A DNA stretch of 64,000 nt from Leptospira jelokensis (GCF_004769635.1 NZ_RQGH01000014.1:109886-173885); one strand, 5' to 3'; positions 47,594 through 57,403 are shown, counted from the stretch's first letter. A program made the numbers and translations. The notes: generated by a model from the letters alone, not told the origin.

Positions 47594-48232
47594 ATGAATG
47601 TTTGCCTTCGATTGGTTTTCGCCTTTGTCTTTTTATTCTCTCTGTCTTGTAACTTCCATTACTTTGCACTGGCCAATGAAATTCCTAAACTGGATGGCCA
47701 AAATGAGGAATTCGGCAAAGACAAAATCCGATTCCATCTCATCCGAGTGGAAGAATCTCCGAAAGGCAATTTATACAACTCTCAGGCTTTGGAATTTGAA
47801 ATCGCAAAATCAAAACTTTTTAAAATGAGTCGTAATTCCAAACTGAATCTGACCTACACAACTAAAACAAATTTTGATAATTCTGGCGTTTCTGGATTAT
47901 TATTCCTACTCACCTTGGGTGTCTTCCCTTGGTTTGTTGAAACTCAGTCGAATGTTACCTTCACTCTCATGGATAGAGAAGATAAAAAAGTTATCCGTGA
48001 TTACACCTTCCCAATCCAAAGCAAACGAATTGTGTCATGGTTATCCATTCCGTTTTCCATTGTGTTGCCCATATTTTCTGATTCTGTGGATGGAGGATCC
48101 AATTTTGACACTTCCAATGTTTCCTTACGTATGTTAGTTGATGCATTTGAAGCAGAACTAGTCAAGGATTGTAAGGAAAATCCAGAATTATGGAATACCC
48201 TTCGTTCAAAAGGCAACGAATCCATCGAATAA
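47594..48232 (+). CDS. putative lipoprotein with internal hydrophobic segments
   Basis: A 212-residue protein with a lipobox FSLSC (Cys about 19). Two further hydrophobic stretches (SGLLFLLTLGVFPWF at about 102-116 and WLSIPFSIVLPIFSD) suggest membrane association beyond the lipid anchor. No family recognised. Likely its own transcript. Confidence 0.75.
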   Translation: MNVCLRLVFAFVFLFSLSCNFHYFALANEIPKLDGQNEEFGKDKIRFHLIRVEESPKGNLYNSQALEFEIAKSKLFKMSRNSKLNLTYTTKTNFDNSGVSGLLFLLTLGVFPWFVETQSNVTFTLMDREDKKVIRDYTFPIQSKRIVSWLSIPFSIVLPIFSDSVDGGSNFDTSNVSLRMLVDAFEAELVKDCKENPELWNTLRSKGNESIE

Positions 48233-48355
48233 TAAACGGATTTGTTCCCAATCTATTTGGATTGGTTCTGAAAATATGGGACATTAACAATACATTTTTT
48301 TAGATCTGATTGGATTGTTCGTTTACAATTGATTCACCTATCGGATTGTTAGTTT

Positions 48356-48739
48356 GTGAAACATGCAAAATTTCTAATCCTTTTCCTTTTTGTTTTTCAA
48401 TGTAGTAATTTAGGTAAATCTGGGATAGGTGAAGAGACGATGCTCGGCCGAGATATCTTCGATGAACTTACTGTCTACATTGGAATTTACGGATTGGATG
48501 TTGTGAATGACCGCATAAATTACAATAGGCGAATCCTTGGCTTTGGAATCCTTGCCCGGTGGCCAGATGCAATGGGTGTGAGTTACCAAAAACGAGATTT
48601 ATCCTTTCCACGAAAGGCAGCGAAAGCCTGCATCCGACTTTCTTCAGCCTACCTCATTGCCTCAAGAGATCCAAGTGGTACATTGGTTATGGCTTCCACC
48701 TGCCAACTCAAACCCGTTTCGGACCAACCTCTGCCTTAA
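48356..48739 (+). CDS. small putative lipoprotein
   Basis: A 127-residue protein starting with GTG; lipobox FVFQC (Cys about 16). Short Gly/Ile-rich mature part with two further Cys (KACIRL and STCQL) that may form a disulphide. Family unknown. It is convergent with the GAF/SpoIIE phosphatase gene, 23 bases apart. It has no strong ribosome site. Confidence 0.65.
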   Translation: MKHAKFLILFLFVFQCSNLGKSGIGEETMLGRDIFDELTVYIGIYGLDVVNDRINYNRRILGFGILARWPDAMGVSYQKRDLSFPRKAAKACIRLSSAYLIASRDPSGTLVMASTCQLKPVSDQPLP

Positions 48740-48762
48740 GGATATAACGGAGTCGTGTTCGT

Positions 48763-50523
48763 TTAGATACGATCCACTAACAAAACTGTGACGTCGTCAG
48801 CAAATTCATTGGAGCCAACATAATCCTTTGCTGACTGGATCAGGTCGTTTGCAGATTGTTGTGTATCCAAATCAATTGATTTTAAAATGGCTTTTTGGAA
48901 GAGATCCTCGTCATAACGTCTGTTATGGTCTTTTGACATATGTTCCGTGATACCGTCCGTATACAATACGAGTCTATTCCCTGGTGAAAACGAAAAGGTT
49001 TTTTCTTCATAAAACAAATCTGGGATAAGGCCTAAAATTTTTCCTTTTACATCCAGTTGCTCTAGGGAAGAAGTTGGTTTTTGGATGAGGAATGGAGCGT
49101 GGTGCCCTGCATTGGCACAAAGGATGGAATTCTTTTTCAAATCAATGATCCCATAAAATGCAGTGAGAAAATTTCCTGCAAGTTTTCCATACAACATATG
49201 GTTGAGTGTTGTAAGGAATTGAGAAGGACTTAGTTTGATGTCGGGTTCAAAGTTTTTGAGAACCATGTGGGACATTGCTGCAAGTACTGCAGCAGAAAGG
49301 CCATGCCCAGATATATCTGCAATTAAAATGGAAAATTTAGAATCTTCGAGTTCGGTGACATCGTAAAAATCACCACCCACTTGTTCGAGAGGGATATGGG
49401 ACACACCATAAGAAAGTCCAGCCGACTTAGGTAAGTTAGATGGCATAATTTTTTGCATGATGTTTTTGGCACGACTTAACTCTTTTCCTGTATCAACAAT
49501 TTGATGGAAAAGTTGTGCATTTTTGATTGTATTACTCAGTCTTGCCGCAATGTTTGTGAGTAAGTCCAAATCCGAATGTTGGAAGGCATAACCAGAGATT
49601 TTGTTATTGATGCTGATCACACCCAAAAGTTCGTTTTGGTAGATGAGCGGTGCTGAAATCAATGACTTCGATTCGAAACGGTAAGGTGAAAGTTTATTGT
49701 ACCTTGGATCCATATCCAAGTTATGGATGAGTAAACTTTCTTTTTTTTCTGCCACCCATCCCGATACCCCTGTTCCATAGGGAACTTTGATTTGGTCGTA
49801 CGCATCTTCAGGGATTCCTTTGGCGGCAAGTATCCCTAATTCTTGTTTGGTGTTATTGGCAAGGTAAATTGTCCCAGAAGAAGCCCCCAAATATTCCAAA
49901 ACCCTGTTTAACATCCACTTTCCAAGTTCGTTTAAACTTTTTTCGGAAACGGAAAGTTTTTCAAATTCATAGAGTAGGGACAATTCTAAGATTCGTTTGT
50001 CCAAACTATCTTTGGTATTGGCATTTTGGATGGCAGTTGCCGCTACTTCGGAAAGTGAAATTAAATATTCTAAGTCTGCATCATTAAAAATTCGGTCATT
50101 GGTTTTGTTGATGACTTCGAGTGTTCCAATGAGCCTTTCTTCAACAAAGAGTGGGACACAAATCAGCGATTTGGTTTTGAATCCTGTCCTTTTGTCCATA
50201 CCGGGATTGAATCTGGGGTCTTTGTAGGCATCTTCCAAGGCAATCGGTTTTTTCTCTTTGGCGACCATTCCCACGATGCCTTCTCCAAATTCCAACCTTG
50301 CATATTCCTGAATGATTTCCCCTTTTTCTCCCAAGGCCACTTCACAATACAAAAATTCATCGTTTTCCAAAAGGAAGAGGGAACTTGCTTCTGCTTCTAA
50401 CAAATCTTTGGAATACAACATGATGAGAGGGAGCAGTTGGTGCAAATCTAAGTTTGCATTGAGAATGGATGAAATGTGCAGTAAACTTCGGAATTTACTA
50501 AGGCTAGTTTGGGGATCGGTCAT
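48763..50523 (-). CDS. GAF-GAF-SpoIIE protein phosphatase
   Basis: A 586-residue cytoplasmic regulator: two GAF domains in tandem (about 15-165, with ARLEFGEGIVGMVAKEKKPI; and about 185-345, with VPYGTGVSGWVAEKKESLLI), a coiled linker, and a C-terminal PPM/SpoIIE phosphatase (about 370-586: QVGGDFYDV, IADISGHGLSAAV, LVLYTDGITEHM, FADDVTVLLV). GAF domains bind small ligands; the phosphatase likely acts on a STAS antagonist such as that at 23421, though they are distant. Single gene. Confidence 0.93.
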   Translation of the reverse strand: MTDPQTSLSKFRSLLHISSILNANLDLHQLLPLIMLYSKDLLEAEASSLFLLENDEFLYCEVALGEKGEIIQEYARLEFGEGIVGMVAKEKKPIALEDAYKDPRFNPGMDKRTGFKTKSLICVPLFVEERLIGTLEVINKTNDRIFNDADLEYLISLSEVAATAIQNANTKDSLDKRILELSLLYEFEKLSVSEKSLNELGKWMLNRVLEYLGASSGTIYLANNTKQELGILAAKGIPEDAYDQIKVPYGTGVSGWVAEKKESLLIHNLDMDPRYNKLSPYRFESKSLISAPLIYQNELLGVISINNKISGYAFQHSDLDLLTNIAARLSNTIKNAQLFHQIVDTGKELSRAKNIMQKIMPSNLPKSAGLSYGVSHIPLEQVGGDFYDVTELEDSKFSILIADISGHGLSAAVLAAMSHMVLKNFEPDIKLSPSQFLTTLNHMLYGKLAGNFLTAFYGIIDLKKNSILCANAGHHAPFLIQKPTSSLEQLDVKGKILGLIPDLFYEEKTFSFSPGNRLVLYTDGITEHMSKDHNRRYDEDLFQKAILKSIDLDTQQSANDLIQSAKDYVGSNEFADDVTVLLVDRI

Positions 50524-50922
50524 ACAGGCAACATACCAATCTTTCCAATCGTTTCACTTTCGTCGATTTAGAATTTTTTGTGTTTTTCACTGCGTTTTAG
50601 GGAAAGGGAAAGGATTTTTAAATCTTTGGCTGAATGTGTTTTGAGATTCCATCTACACAAAGTTAGTTTTTGGATTGGAGTAAGTGGCAAAAAAGATCCA
50701 CTCCAAAGGAGTAAAAGCCCCAAATTTTTTACTTTTGAGTTTTGAATCGAAAGAAGGGAATGTGCATTATGTGAATCAGTGTCAAAAAAGAATCCGATCC
50801 CTGTAGGGAAAACCTACCCGTACCATTTGTCCAAATCAAAGGTTTTTGTTTTAGTTCCAACTTTCAGTGAGGAAAAAGAATTGGATTGCCAATCTGAGAT
50901 CGGAATGGATTGTATCGTTTCA
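50524..50922. other. intergenic region before the alpha/beta hydrolase
   Basis: About 400 bases with no gene I trust. The hydrolase frame stays open back to a GTG at 50779, but that extension lacks a signal peptide and adds a polar N terminus. An inverted repeat TTGGAGT (50675-50681) and ACTCCAA (50700-50706) encloses A-rich sequence. Promoter elements are not clear. Confidence 0.5.
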
Positions 50923-52002
50923 ATGAAGTTTATTCCTGTTTCATTCCATTCGTTTTTCCAAATATTCTTTTTGCGGTTTTTCCATTTCCTTTTTTTTGTC
51001 TGTTTGGTTTCTAACTTACTATTTTGCAAAAAAGAAAAAGAATCAAACGATGATTTGGTGGTTTTACTGGGACTCAACTTGTACCTACGCTCTTGTGCAG
51101 GCCAAAATGCCAATCCATCGAGTGGGATGGTAGGATCTTTACAAAGATACCAAATTCCACCTTCCCTCACTTCCTCATCCATAAACACAGACAACAACCC
51201 TCATCACGTATACCCTCCACAACAAGGAGTGACCAAAAAAAATATTTTGTCAGTGTTTTATCCAGGCACTGGATCTTCACCTTGTGAGGTGGGAGCCATT
51301 TTGCAACAAGGGGCAACGAAAGGATACCATGTGATTGGCCTCAGTTATCCCAATGCAGAGGCTGTGAATACGGTTTGCAACCAAGGTGCTGCAAGGAACG
51401 ATACAAGTTGTTTTGAAAATATGCGGAATGAAGTTGTGACAGGATCACAAGTTTCTCCTTATGTTTCTGTTGACACAAACAATTCCATCGAAGGGCGTTT
51501 GTTGTCTTTATTGCAATACCTCAAATCAACATACCCTAGTGAGGGTTGGGATACCTTTCTAACGGGAGGCACAATCAATTGGGCCAATGTGTATGTTGGT
51601 GGTCATTCGCAAGGGAGTGGGCATGCCGCATACCAAGGAAAAATTCGAGCAGTAGGTCGTGTTTCCATTTACAGTGGGGTCTCCGATTACAGTTTACAAA
51701 CAGCTTCGATTCCCTCCTGGTTTTCCAATGCGCAAGCCGCCCCAGTAGGATCATACTACGGTCTTATCCATGAAAATGATACTGTTGCCAATTTTAGTGG
51801 AAACGCAAATCAGGTAACAGATGTTTGGTTGAATCAATTGGGAATGACAGGGACTTTGACAAATACAAATGTTGGGTTTCCGTATGGAAATAGCAAACGT
51901 TTGGTGACAAATGCTTGTAATGGTATGGGAACTGCAGCACTGCATAGTTGTCCCATGGTCAATGGATTCCAGACAATTTGGAACTACATCAGTTATCCTT
52001 AA
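50923..52002 (+). CDS. lipoprotein-type alpha/beta hydrolase
   Basis: A 359-residue predicted lipoprotein. The N terminus is hydrophobic (FFLRFFHFLFFVCLVSNLLFC) with the lipobox NLLFC. The hydrolase core has a beta-alpha start (NILSVFYPGTGSSP), the nucleophile elbow GGHSQGSGHA (Ser) and a C-terminal LHSCPMVNGFQ His. Six Cys in the mature part suggest disulphides, suiting an extracytoplasmic site. Resembles esterase/lipase-type proteins; the substrate is unknown. ATG 50923 is chosen because it places the signal at the N terminus. Confidence 0.75.
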   Translation: MKFIPVSFHSFFQIFFLRFFHFLFFVCLVSNLLFCKKEKESNDDLVVLLGLNLYLRSCAGQNANPSSGMVGSLQRYQIPPSLTSSSINTDNNPHHVYPPQQGVTKKNILSVFYPGTGSSPCEVGAILQQGATKGYHVIGLSYPNAEAVNTVCNQGAARNDTSCFENMRNEVVTGSQVSPYVSVDTNNSIEGRLLSLLQYLKSTYPSEGWDTFLTGGTINWANVYVGGHSQGSGHAAYQGKIRAVGRVSIYSGVSDYSLQTASIPSWFSNAQAAPVGSYYGLIHENDTVANFSGNANQVTDVWLNQLGMTGTLTNTNVGFPYGNSKRLVTNACNGMGTAALHSCPMVNGFQTIWNYISYP

Positions 52003-52029
52003 ACCTTCTTTGTCAAGGAATTGGAACGA

Positions 52030-52770
52030 TTAAAAACTTGGGAGTCGTTTGAAAATCCATTCGGGTATGATTCGAATGAGTAACATAATCCATCGCCAAG
52101 GCCAACGAATGTAAATTTGGTCTTTTTTTTCTAAACCAGCCGAAACAATTTTTTCACCGGCAACTTCTGGTTTCAGTGTTAACCATGGAATTAGATTGTG
52201 TCCGAAAGACATCTTTGTATAAACAGGTCCCAATAAAATGGTTCCGATATGAACACCTTTGGGATAGAGTAACGCGCGTAAACCAGAAAGGTAGGTAGTA
52301 AGCCCTGCCTTTGCACTACCATAGATATAATTTAATTTCCTTCCTCTTTCTCCTGCTACCGAACTCACCACGGTTATGGTCCCAGAGTTTTCTTTTTCCA
52401 TCGCAAGTGAAATATGATTCACAAGTGCGGCAACACCTGTAAAATTGATTTGAATTGTTTTTTCTAATTCTTTCCAATCCTTACGGGCTTCATTTTGGTC
52501 TTCGTAATACCCTACTAAAACAAAAACATGATTCGGTTTTTCTTTAAGAGAAGAATAAAACTTTTGAAAGGAATTCATATTGGTTATATCCAATTCAAAA
52601 GTAAGAATTGGAAGGTTGTATTTCCTTTTTGTATCATTTTTGATTTCAGCTAATTTTTTTTTGTTCCTACCCGTAATGGAAATCGAATGGCCTCGTTTTG
52701 CGAGTGCATCAATTACCCAAACTCCAATATCGGAAGTCCCACCAACAACTAATGTGTGTTCCCTTAACAT
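52030..52770 (-). CDS. short-chain dehydrogenase/reductase
   Basis: A 246-residue SDR. NAD(P) loop VVGGTSDIGVWV, LDITNMNS (Asp after beta4), NFTGVAALVNHIS, the catalytic Ser in VVSSVAGERGRK and YxxxK in YIYGSAKAG. The C terminus is hydrophobic and basic (RWIMLLIRIIPEWIFKRL), suggesting membrane binding, as in DprE2-like or lipid-acting SDRs. It starts three bases after the hybrid kinase stop, the last gene of the ECF41 operon. Confidence 0.88.
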   Translation of the reverse strand: MLREHTLVVGGTSDIGVWVIDALAKRGHSISITGRNKKKLAEIKNDTKRKYNLPILTFELDITNMNSFQKFYSSLKEKPNHVFVLVGYYEDQNEARKDWKELEKTIQINFTGVAALVNHISLAMEKENSGTITVVSSVAGERGRKLNYIYGSAKAGLTTYLSGLRALLYPKGVHIGTILLGPVYTKMSFGHNLIPWLTLKPEVAGEKIVSAGLEKKDQIYIRWPWRWIMLLIRIIPEWIFKRLPSF

Positions 52771-52773
52771 CCT

Positions 52774-55185
52774 TTATCCCTTATACCACTTTTTGATCAT
52801 AAAAACCAGATCCTGTATGAGGAGTGGTTTTGTCATAAAATCATCCATACCCGCCGCAAGGCATTTTTCTTTTTCTTCTTCCATGACATTGGCAGTGAGT
52901 GCAATGATAATCGGTTGTTTCTTCCTGTTTAATTGACTCCGAATTTGTTTTGCCACCTCAATCCCACTTATGTCAGGCATTTGAACATCTAAAAAAATAA
53001 AATCAGGATTCTCCGCTTCCACAATTTCTAAAGTTTGTCTTCCGTTTTCGGTAAGTAAGGCATTGTAACCTAATTTCTTTAGGAACATTTGACTTACTTT
53101 CAAATTGATTGGGTCATCATCAGCAATTACGATTTTAAGTGGATAATGACTTGCTAAGTTTTTTTCCCATTCTGTGAGTTTGAGGATGTTTTGGTTTTCC
53201 GTTTTATTCTTTTGGTTCCCATTTTCGGCCGTGGTCGTGACAGGAAGTTCTATGGTAAAAACTGATCCTTTACCAAATTCTGATTCAATCGAAATTGTAC
53301 CTGACATCTCTTCTACGATTTTTTTGGTTATGGTGAGACCGAGGCCAGTCCCAGTAGATTTTTCTGAAAGATGAGAATGGATTTGTTGGAAGGGTTGGAA
53401 AAGGAGGGGTACCTTATCTTCAGGAATCCCAATGCCTGTATCCATGATTTGAATTTCCAAAATACATTTATTTCCATTTAAGGTTATGGTTTTAAGTGAA
53501 ACCGTTATTTTCCCTTTTTCTGTAAATTTAACAGCATTGCTCAGTAGATTGGATAGGATTTGAGTGAATCGTCTTTGGTCTGTTAGAATGTGGGTAGGTG
53601 GTTCATTTTGAAAATTTAATATGATTTGGACATGATTGTCTTTTAGTTTGGAACGAAACAATTGTATGATATCATTTAGGAATTTAGGTAAAAGAATAAT
53701 TTCTGATCTTAATTCAAATTTTCCCGCTTCCAGTTTTGTTAAATCAAGAATGTCATTAATTAACAGTAAAAGATTTTCGCCACTAAACTGGATCAAACTC
53801 AAATATTCTTTTTGTTCTTCATTTAAATTGGATTGTCCCAACATTTGAGTCATACCCAAAATTCCATTTAAGGGAGTTCGGATTTCATGGCTCATTGTGG
53901 ATAAAAATGCGGATTTAAATTTTACTTCAGCTAAAGCTAACTCTTTCTCTTGTTTTAACTTTTCTTTGTTTTTAAAATTTTGGATCATCCGATCTGCAAT
54001 GAATAATGCTTGTGACAATCCAAACACCAAAAACCCGTATTGGGCAAGGTATGCGGTTCCCTTTTTTGCAAATTCAGTCAAAATATCCAATGAAAAGAGT
54101 AACATCGTCGCTACAAGGGAAAACAAAAAGAATTTTGCACCTGGTTTTTTAATCAATACACCAAGGAAAATTGGATAAATTAAAGTAAATAAACCAAACA
54201 AAGATAAGATCAAATGAAATGATTGGATTTTTGAATAAGTATCTGAATTGAAAGGAATTGCAAATAACAATAGTAAAGCGAATATGTAATTAGAACGATA
54301 GAATATGTGATACTTTTTGTCAGGATAAATTTCCTGAACATACCGTACAAAAGACAAATACAGTAGTGTAAATGTAAAACCATTGATCCTAATCATGATT
54401 TCGTAAAAACCGATGGGAAGGTAATTGTAGATGAGTCTGGTTTCACCGATACTTAAAATTCGAATCGAAGCAAGGAAACAAACAAAAGCAAAATACAAAT
54501 GTGTTTTTTCATCTCGCCAAAAAAGAAACAAAACAAAGTGAAAAAAAGCAAGTGTGCCCAGTGAGGCAAATACCAAGATGTCACGGCTTGTTGCTTCAAA
54601 GAAAGATTTGTTAATCGTTTCATTAGTTCCAAATTGGTAAGGAGTTGCGATCCCACAGACATGATAATGGAAACAAGATACCTGAACTCGAAGGTCTATC
54701 ACACCATCATCCGTTTTAGGAATGGAAACTGTTTGGATACTGATGTTTGGGATTTCCGATATTACATCTGAACCAACTTTACCTGATTCATAAATGGTTT
54801 CCCCGTTTGTTTGGATACGAAAGGCATTCCTTGTCACACCGTTTTGGAGGTAAAATGATTTTACAGCTGGGTTTACGAGTATTTTCAATTCTAAAGTCGC
54901 ATACCCATTGGGTAAAACGTTTGTAAAATTTTCTGTCCAATTGCCTGGAATTTTTGTGAAACTAGGGTTGTTTGCCTCTGGATTTGGGTCCCATTGTTTC
55001 CAATGGATGAACCATTCCCCATTTAATAGAACGTTTCCATCCTTTGTGAAATCCCAATTTCGTAAATCAATGACCCCTTGTTTTGCGTTAGGTGGATGTG
55101 AAAACTCATACTTCTTACAACTCAAATTGTAGAAAACGATAGAAAAGAGAAAAATACATTTAAGAAAAACAAGGAAACGTTTCAC
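52774..55185 (-). CDS. 7TM-DISM hybrid sensor histidine kinase
   Basis: An 803-residue sensor starting with GTG. A lipoprotein-like leader (NLSCKK), a 7TMR-DISMED2-like extracytoplasmic domain (about 30-190), seven membrane helices (about 195-395), HisKA with the phospho-His433 in STMSHEIRTPLNG, an HATPase domain (DTGIGIPEDKV; STGTGLGLTITKK) and a C-terminal receiver with Asp733 in FIFLDVQMPD and the switch Lys in FMTKP. No separate response regulator is adjacent. It sits 13 bases behind the ECF sigma gene. Confidence 0.94.
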   Translation of the reverse strand: MKRFLVFLKCIFLFSIVFYNLSCKKYEFSHPPNAKQGVIDLRNWDFTKDGNVLLNGEWFIHWKQWDPNPEANNPSFTKIPGNWTENFTNVLPNGYATLELKILVNPAVKSFYLQNGVTRNAFRIQTNGETIYESGKVGSDVISEIPNISIQTVSIPKTDDGVIDLRVQVSCFHYHVCGIATPYQFGTNETINKSFFEATSRDILVFASLGTLAFFHFVLFLFWRDEKTHLYFAFVCFLASIRILSIGETRLIYNYLPIGFYEIMIRINGFTFTLLYLSFVRYVQEIYPDKKYHIFYRSNYIFALLLLFAIPFNSDTYSKIQSFHLILSLFGLFTLIYPIFLGVLIKKPGAKFFLFSLVATMLLFSLDILTEFAKKGTAYLAQYGFLVFGLSQALFIADRMIQNFKNKEKLKQEKELALAEVKFKSAFLSTMSHEIRTPLNGILGMTQMLGQSNLNEEQKEYLSLIQFSGENLLLLINDILDLTKLEAGKFELRSEIILLPKFLNDIIQLFRSKLKDNHVQIILNFQNEPPTHILTDQRRFTQILSNLLSNAVKFTEKGKITVSLKTITLNGNKCILEIQIMDTGIGIPEDKVPLLFQPFQQIHSHLSEKSTGTGLGLTITKKIVEEMSGTISIESEFGKGSVFTIELPVTTTAENGNQKNKTENQNILKLTEWEKNLASHYPLKIVIADDDPINLKVSQMFLKKLGYNALLTENGRQTLEIVEAENPDFIFLDVQMPDISGIEVAKQIRSQLNRKKQPIIIALTANVMEEEKEKCLAAGMDDFMTKPLLIQDLVFMIKKWYKG

Positions 55186-55198
55186 GAGATTACATCAA

Positions 55199-56176
55199 TT
55201 ATGACGAATTTTTTTGTATGGATCTGAAAGCCAAATCGAATAAGGAAACAATTTTCTTTTTCAACGTAATGAGAACGAAGGCAAATAAGTTTGGTTTCCG
55301 TATATATCCTAATTTTCTTAATTGGTTTAGGTTTTGAAACCCTTTTAATTTCTCTGGATTCACTATATTAAAAATTTGGTCAATTTTTCCGCCATTGACT
55401 GTGAACATTTGGACAAAGATGGGTTTACCATCAGGGTTATATCCAATTACCGCTGGAGTTTGGTTGGCATAACCAAAATACACTTGGCTTGGATCGGATA
55501 TCTTTTTAGTTGTTTGTTTGAGTAAAGTGGTAACTCGAATGATTCCAGGAATCGGAATCCTTGCCGCATGGACTTTGCCACCTCCATCCGAATAAGCGAC
55601 CACGTCTTCTTGCAGGAGGAGCGAAAGAGACTTTGTATCTTGTTTGGCGCAAGCAAGACTAAATTCCAAAAATAATTTTGCATGTAATTTGGGATCTGGT
55701 TCAAACTTCTTTTTCCTACTCTTTAATGCTTGTTTGGCTCTACTTAAAAGTTTACGGCAATAGGTCGGATTTTTCCCGACAACCTTGGCAATTGTCTGAA
55801 AATCAAAATCGAATGATTCTCGTAAAATGAAAACAGCTCGTTCAAATGGATTAAGTGTTTCCAGAATGACAAGAAAAGCATAATTGATTTTTTCTTCATC
55901 AACTCCTTCCATGATTTCAGGAATTGGTTCGGGTAAATAAGGACCGATATAGGTTTCTTTTTTTCTCGAGGCTTTTTTTAACAAATCAAAGGCAAGTCTT
56001 GCCACAACACTTCCCAAATATGACTTTGGGTTGTGTATATTTGAAGTATCTAACGAAAGCCATTTGAGATAACTTTCCTGGACAATATCTTCTGAATCCG
56101 CATAACTTCCAGTAATCCGGTATGCAATTGAAAAAAGATAGGTTTTCCAACTTAAAAAAGAATTTATATCATTCAT
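55199..56176 (-). CDS. ECF sigma factor of the ECF41 group
   Basis: A 325-residue sigma factor with regions 2 (YRITGSYADSEDIVQESYLKW) and 4 (LNPFERAVFILRESFDFDFQTIA), plus a fused SnoaL-like C-terminal domain. ECF41 marks are the linker YIGPYLPEP, the DGGGKVHAARIPI motif and NGGKI near the end. In this group the C-terminal domain replaces a separate anti-sigma factor and tunes activity. It overlaps the preceding oxidoreductase as ATGA, the neighbourhood type known for ECF41. It likely activates its own operon through the promoter at 57376-57403. Confidence 0.93.
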   Translation of the reverse strand: MNDINSFLSWKTYLFSIAYRITGSYADSEDIVQESYLKWLSLDTSNIHNPKSYLGSVVARLAFDLLKKASRKKETYIGPYLPEPIPEIMEGVDEEKINYAFLVILETLNPFERAVFILRESFDFDFQTIAKVVGKNPTYCRKLLSRAKQALKSRKKKFEPDPKLHAKLFLEFSLACAKQDTKSLSLLLQEDVVAYSDGGGKVHAARIPIPGIIRVTTLLKQTTKKISDPSQVYFGYANQTPAVIGYNPDGKPIFVQMFTVNGGKIDQIFNIVNPEKLKGFQNLNQLRKLGYIRKPNLFAFVLITLKKKIVSLFDLAFRSIQKNSS

Positions 56177-57357
56177 CTAGCGACTTCTTTTGTTTCCCTT
56201 ATCTTTTGATTCCAATTATGTTTTTGGAAAAGATTTCCTTTGGGCCAAAGGTAAAATCGGAAAGGCAAAAGTTTTTCCATGTAGATTGAAAACAAAGTGA
56301 ATCGATTCACACATTCCTTGGTCCAGGCTGCCAATTTCCCTTTTAAGATCCATTCTCTTGGAGAATCATCACCATAAGTGAATTGGATGAGTCCATCGTT
56401 TCTACCCAAAGAAACACACCTTCCAAAAAATTGAAACTGAAACTCCGATGGTTTTTTGTTTTTTATGATTTGGTTGATGGTATCTGCCACATAGGCTCCC
56501 ATTGGTAGTGCTGTGACACATCCCATACGTAAGATGGAATCATTGACTTTTGCAACATCTCCAATCGCAAAAAGATTAGAATGCTGTTTCGATCGTAAAT
56601 AACCATCCACATAAATTTGTTCTTTGGTATTTGTATGCAACGCTGAATGATCAAAAAGTGATTCCGTTTGAAATCCGGTGCAATTCATTAGGCAATCGTA
56701 TTCTAAGTTTGTTTTGTTTTGGAAACTTATTTTCCCATTCTGAATCGATTGTATGGCAATGTTTTCAATGGTTTTGATCCCCATTCGAGCAAACGTTTTT
56801 TTTAGGTGGGCTTTTCCTGTTTCAGAAAAGGAATGTCCAAATTCCTTTGTATCTACGATTGTTACATTTGCATTTGGAAATCGTTCTTTCCATTCTGTTG
56901 CGAGTTCGATACCCGTTAGGCCACCACCTAATATGCATAAGTTTTTGATTTGGTTTGGATCTTTTTTAATTTGGAAGGTTACCAAAGCTTTTTCGGATTG
57001 AATGGAATTTTCCTCTGGGCTCAGTTGTTTTATATTCCCACTTCCGATCGCCACTACTAAGTAATCATAGGGAACGGATCTTTCACCTTGGTGTGAATGG
57101 AATGCCACTGTGTTATTGTTTGGATCGATATTGGTTACTTTTCCTAATTGAAAGTCAATGTTTTTGCGTAAGTATTCCTGGATCGGAATTCTCTTCTTTG
57201 CCCTGCCGACTGCAAATTCATGGAAACGGATTCGCTCTTGGAAATAAAATTGATCGGAGAGTAGGGTGATTTTACAATTTTTGTTTTGTTTTTCCAATCG
57301 ATTGGCGCATAAAATGCCTGCATAACCTGCCCCTAAAATCACTACATTTGTTTTCAT
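56173..57357 (-). CDS. FAD-dependent NAD(P)/FAD oxidoreductase
   Basis: A 394-residue two-dinucleotide-fold flavoprotein of the NDH-2/ferredoxin-reductase-like type. FAD loop VVILGAGYAGILCANRL; NAD(P) loop LGGGLTGIELATEW; later FAIGDVAKVNDS. It probably moves electrons from NAD(P)H to a quinone or small acceptor. Genes for such oxidoreductases are typical ECF41 partners. GAGG lies seven bases before the ATG. First gene of the operon. Confidence 0.9.
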   Translation of the reverse strand: MKTNVVILGAGYAGILCANRLEKQNKNCKITLLSDQFYFQERIRFHEFAVGRAKKRIPIQEYLRKNIDFQLGKVTNIDPNNNTVAFHSHQGERSVPYDYLVVAIGSGNIKQLSPEENSIQSEKALVTFQIKKDPNQIKNLCILGGGLTGIELATEWKERFPNANVTIVDTKEFGHSFSETGKAHLKKTFARMGIKTIENIAIQSIQNGKISFQNKTNLEYDCLMNCTGFQTESLFDHSALHTNTKEQIYVDGYLRSKQHSNLFAIGDVAKVNDSILRMGCVTALPMGAYVADTINQIIKNKKPSEFQFQFFGRCVSLGRNDGLIQFTYGDDSPREWILKGKLAAWTKECVNRFTLFSIYMEKLLPFRFYLWPKGNLFQKHNWNQKIRETKEVAR

Positions 57358-57375
57358 CGGATACCTCAGCTACAA

Positions 57376-57403
57376 GACGATTGGTGGGTGTTCATTTGTG
57401 ACA
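57376..57403 (-). promoter_or_regulatory. ECF41-type promoter
   Basis: On the minus strand TGTCACA (57403-57397), 17 bases, then CGTC (57379-57376). This matches the published ECF41 target pattern, TGTCACA and CGTC about 16 bases apart, as I recall it. A start a few bases later would leave a leader of about 12 bases containing the GAGG ribosome site of the oxidoreductase. Confidence 0.8.

Noticed and set aside
50779..50922. Longer N terminus for the alpha/beta hydrolase
   Set aside because: The polar 48-residue extension would bury the lipoprotein signal; no convincing ribosome site at GTG 50779.
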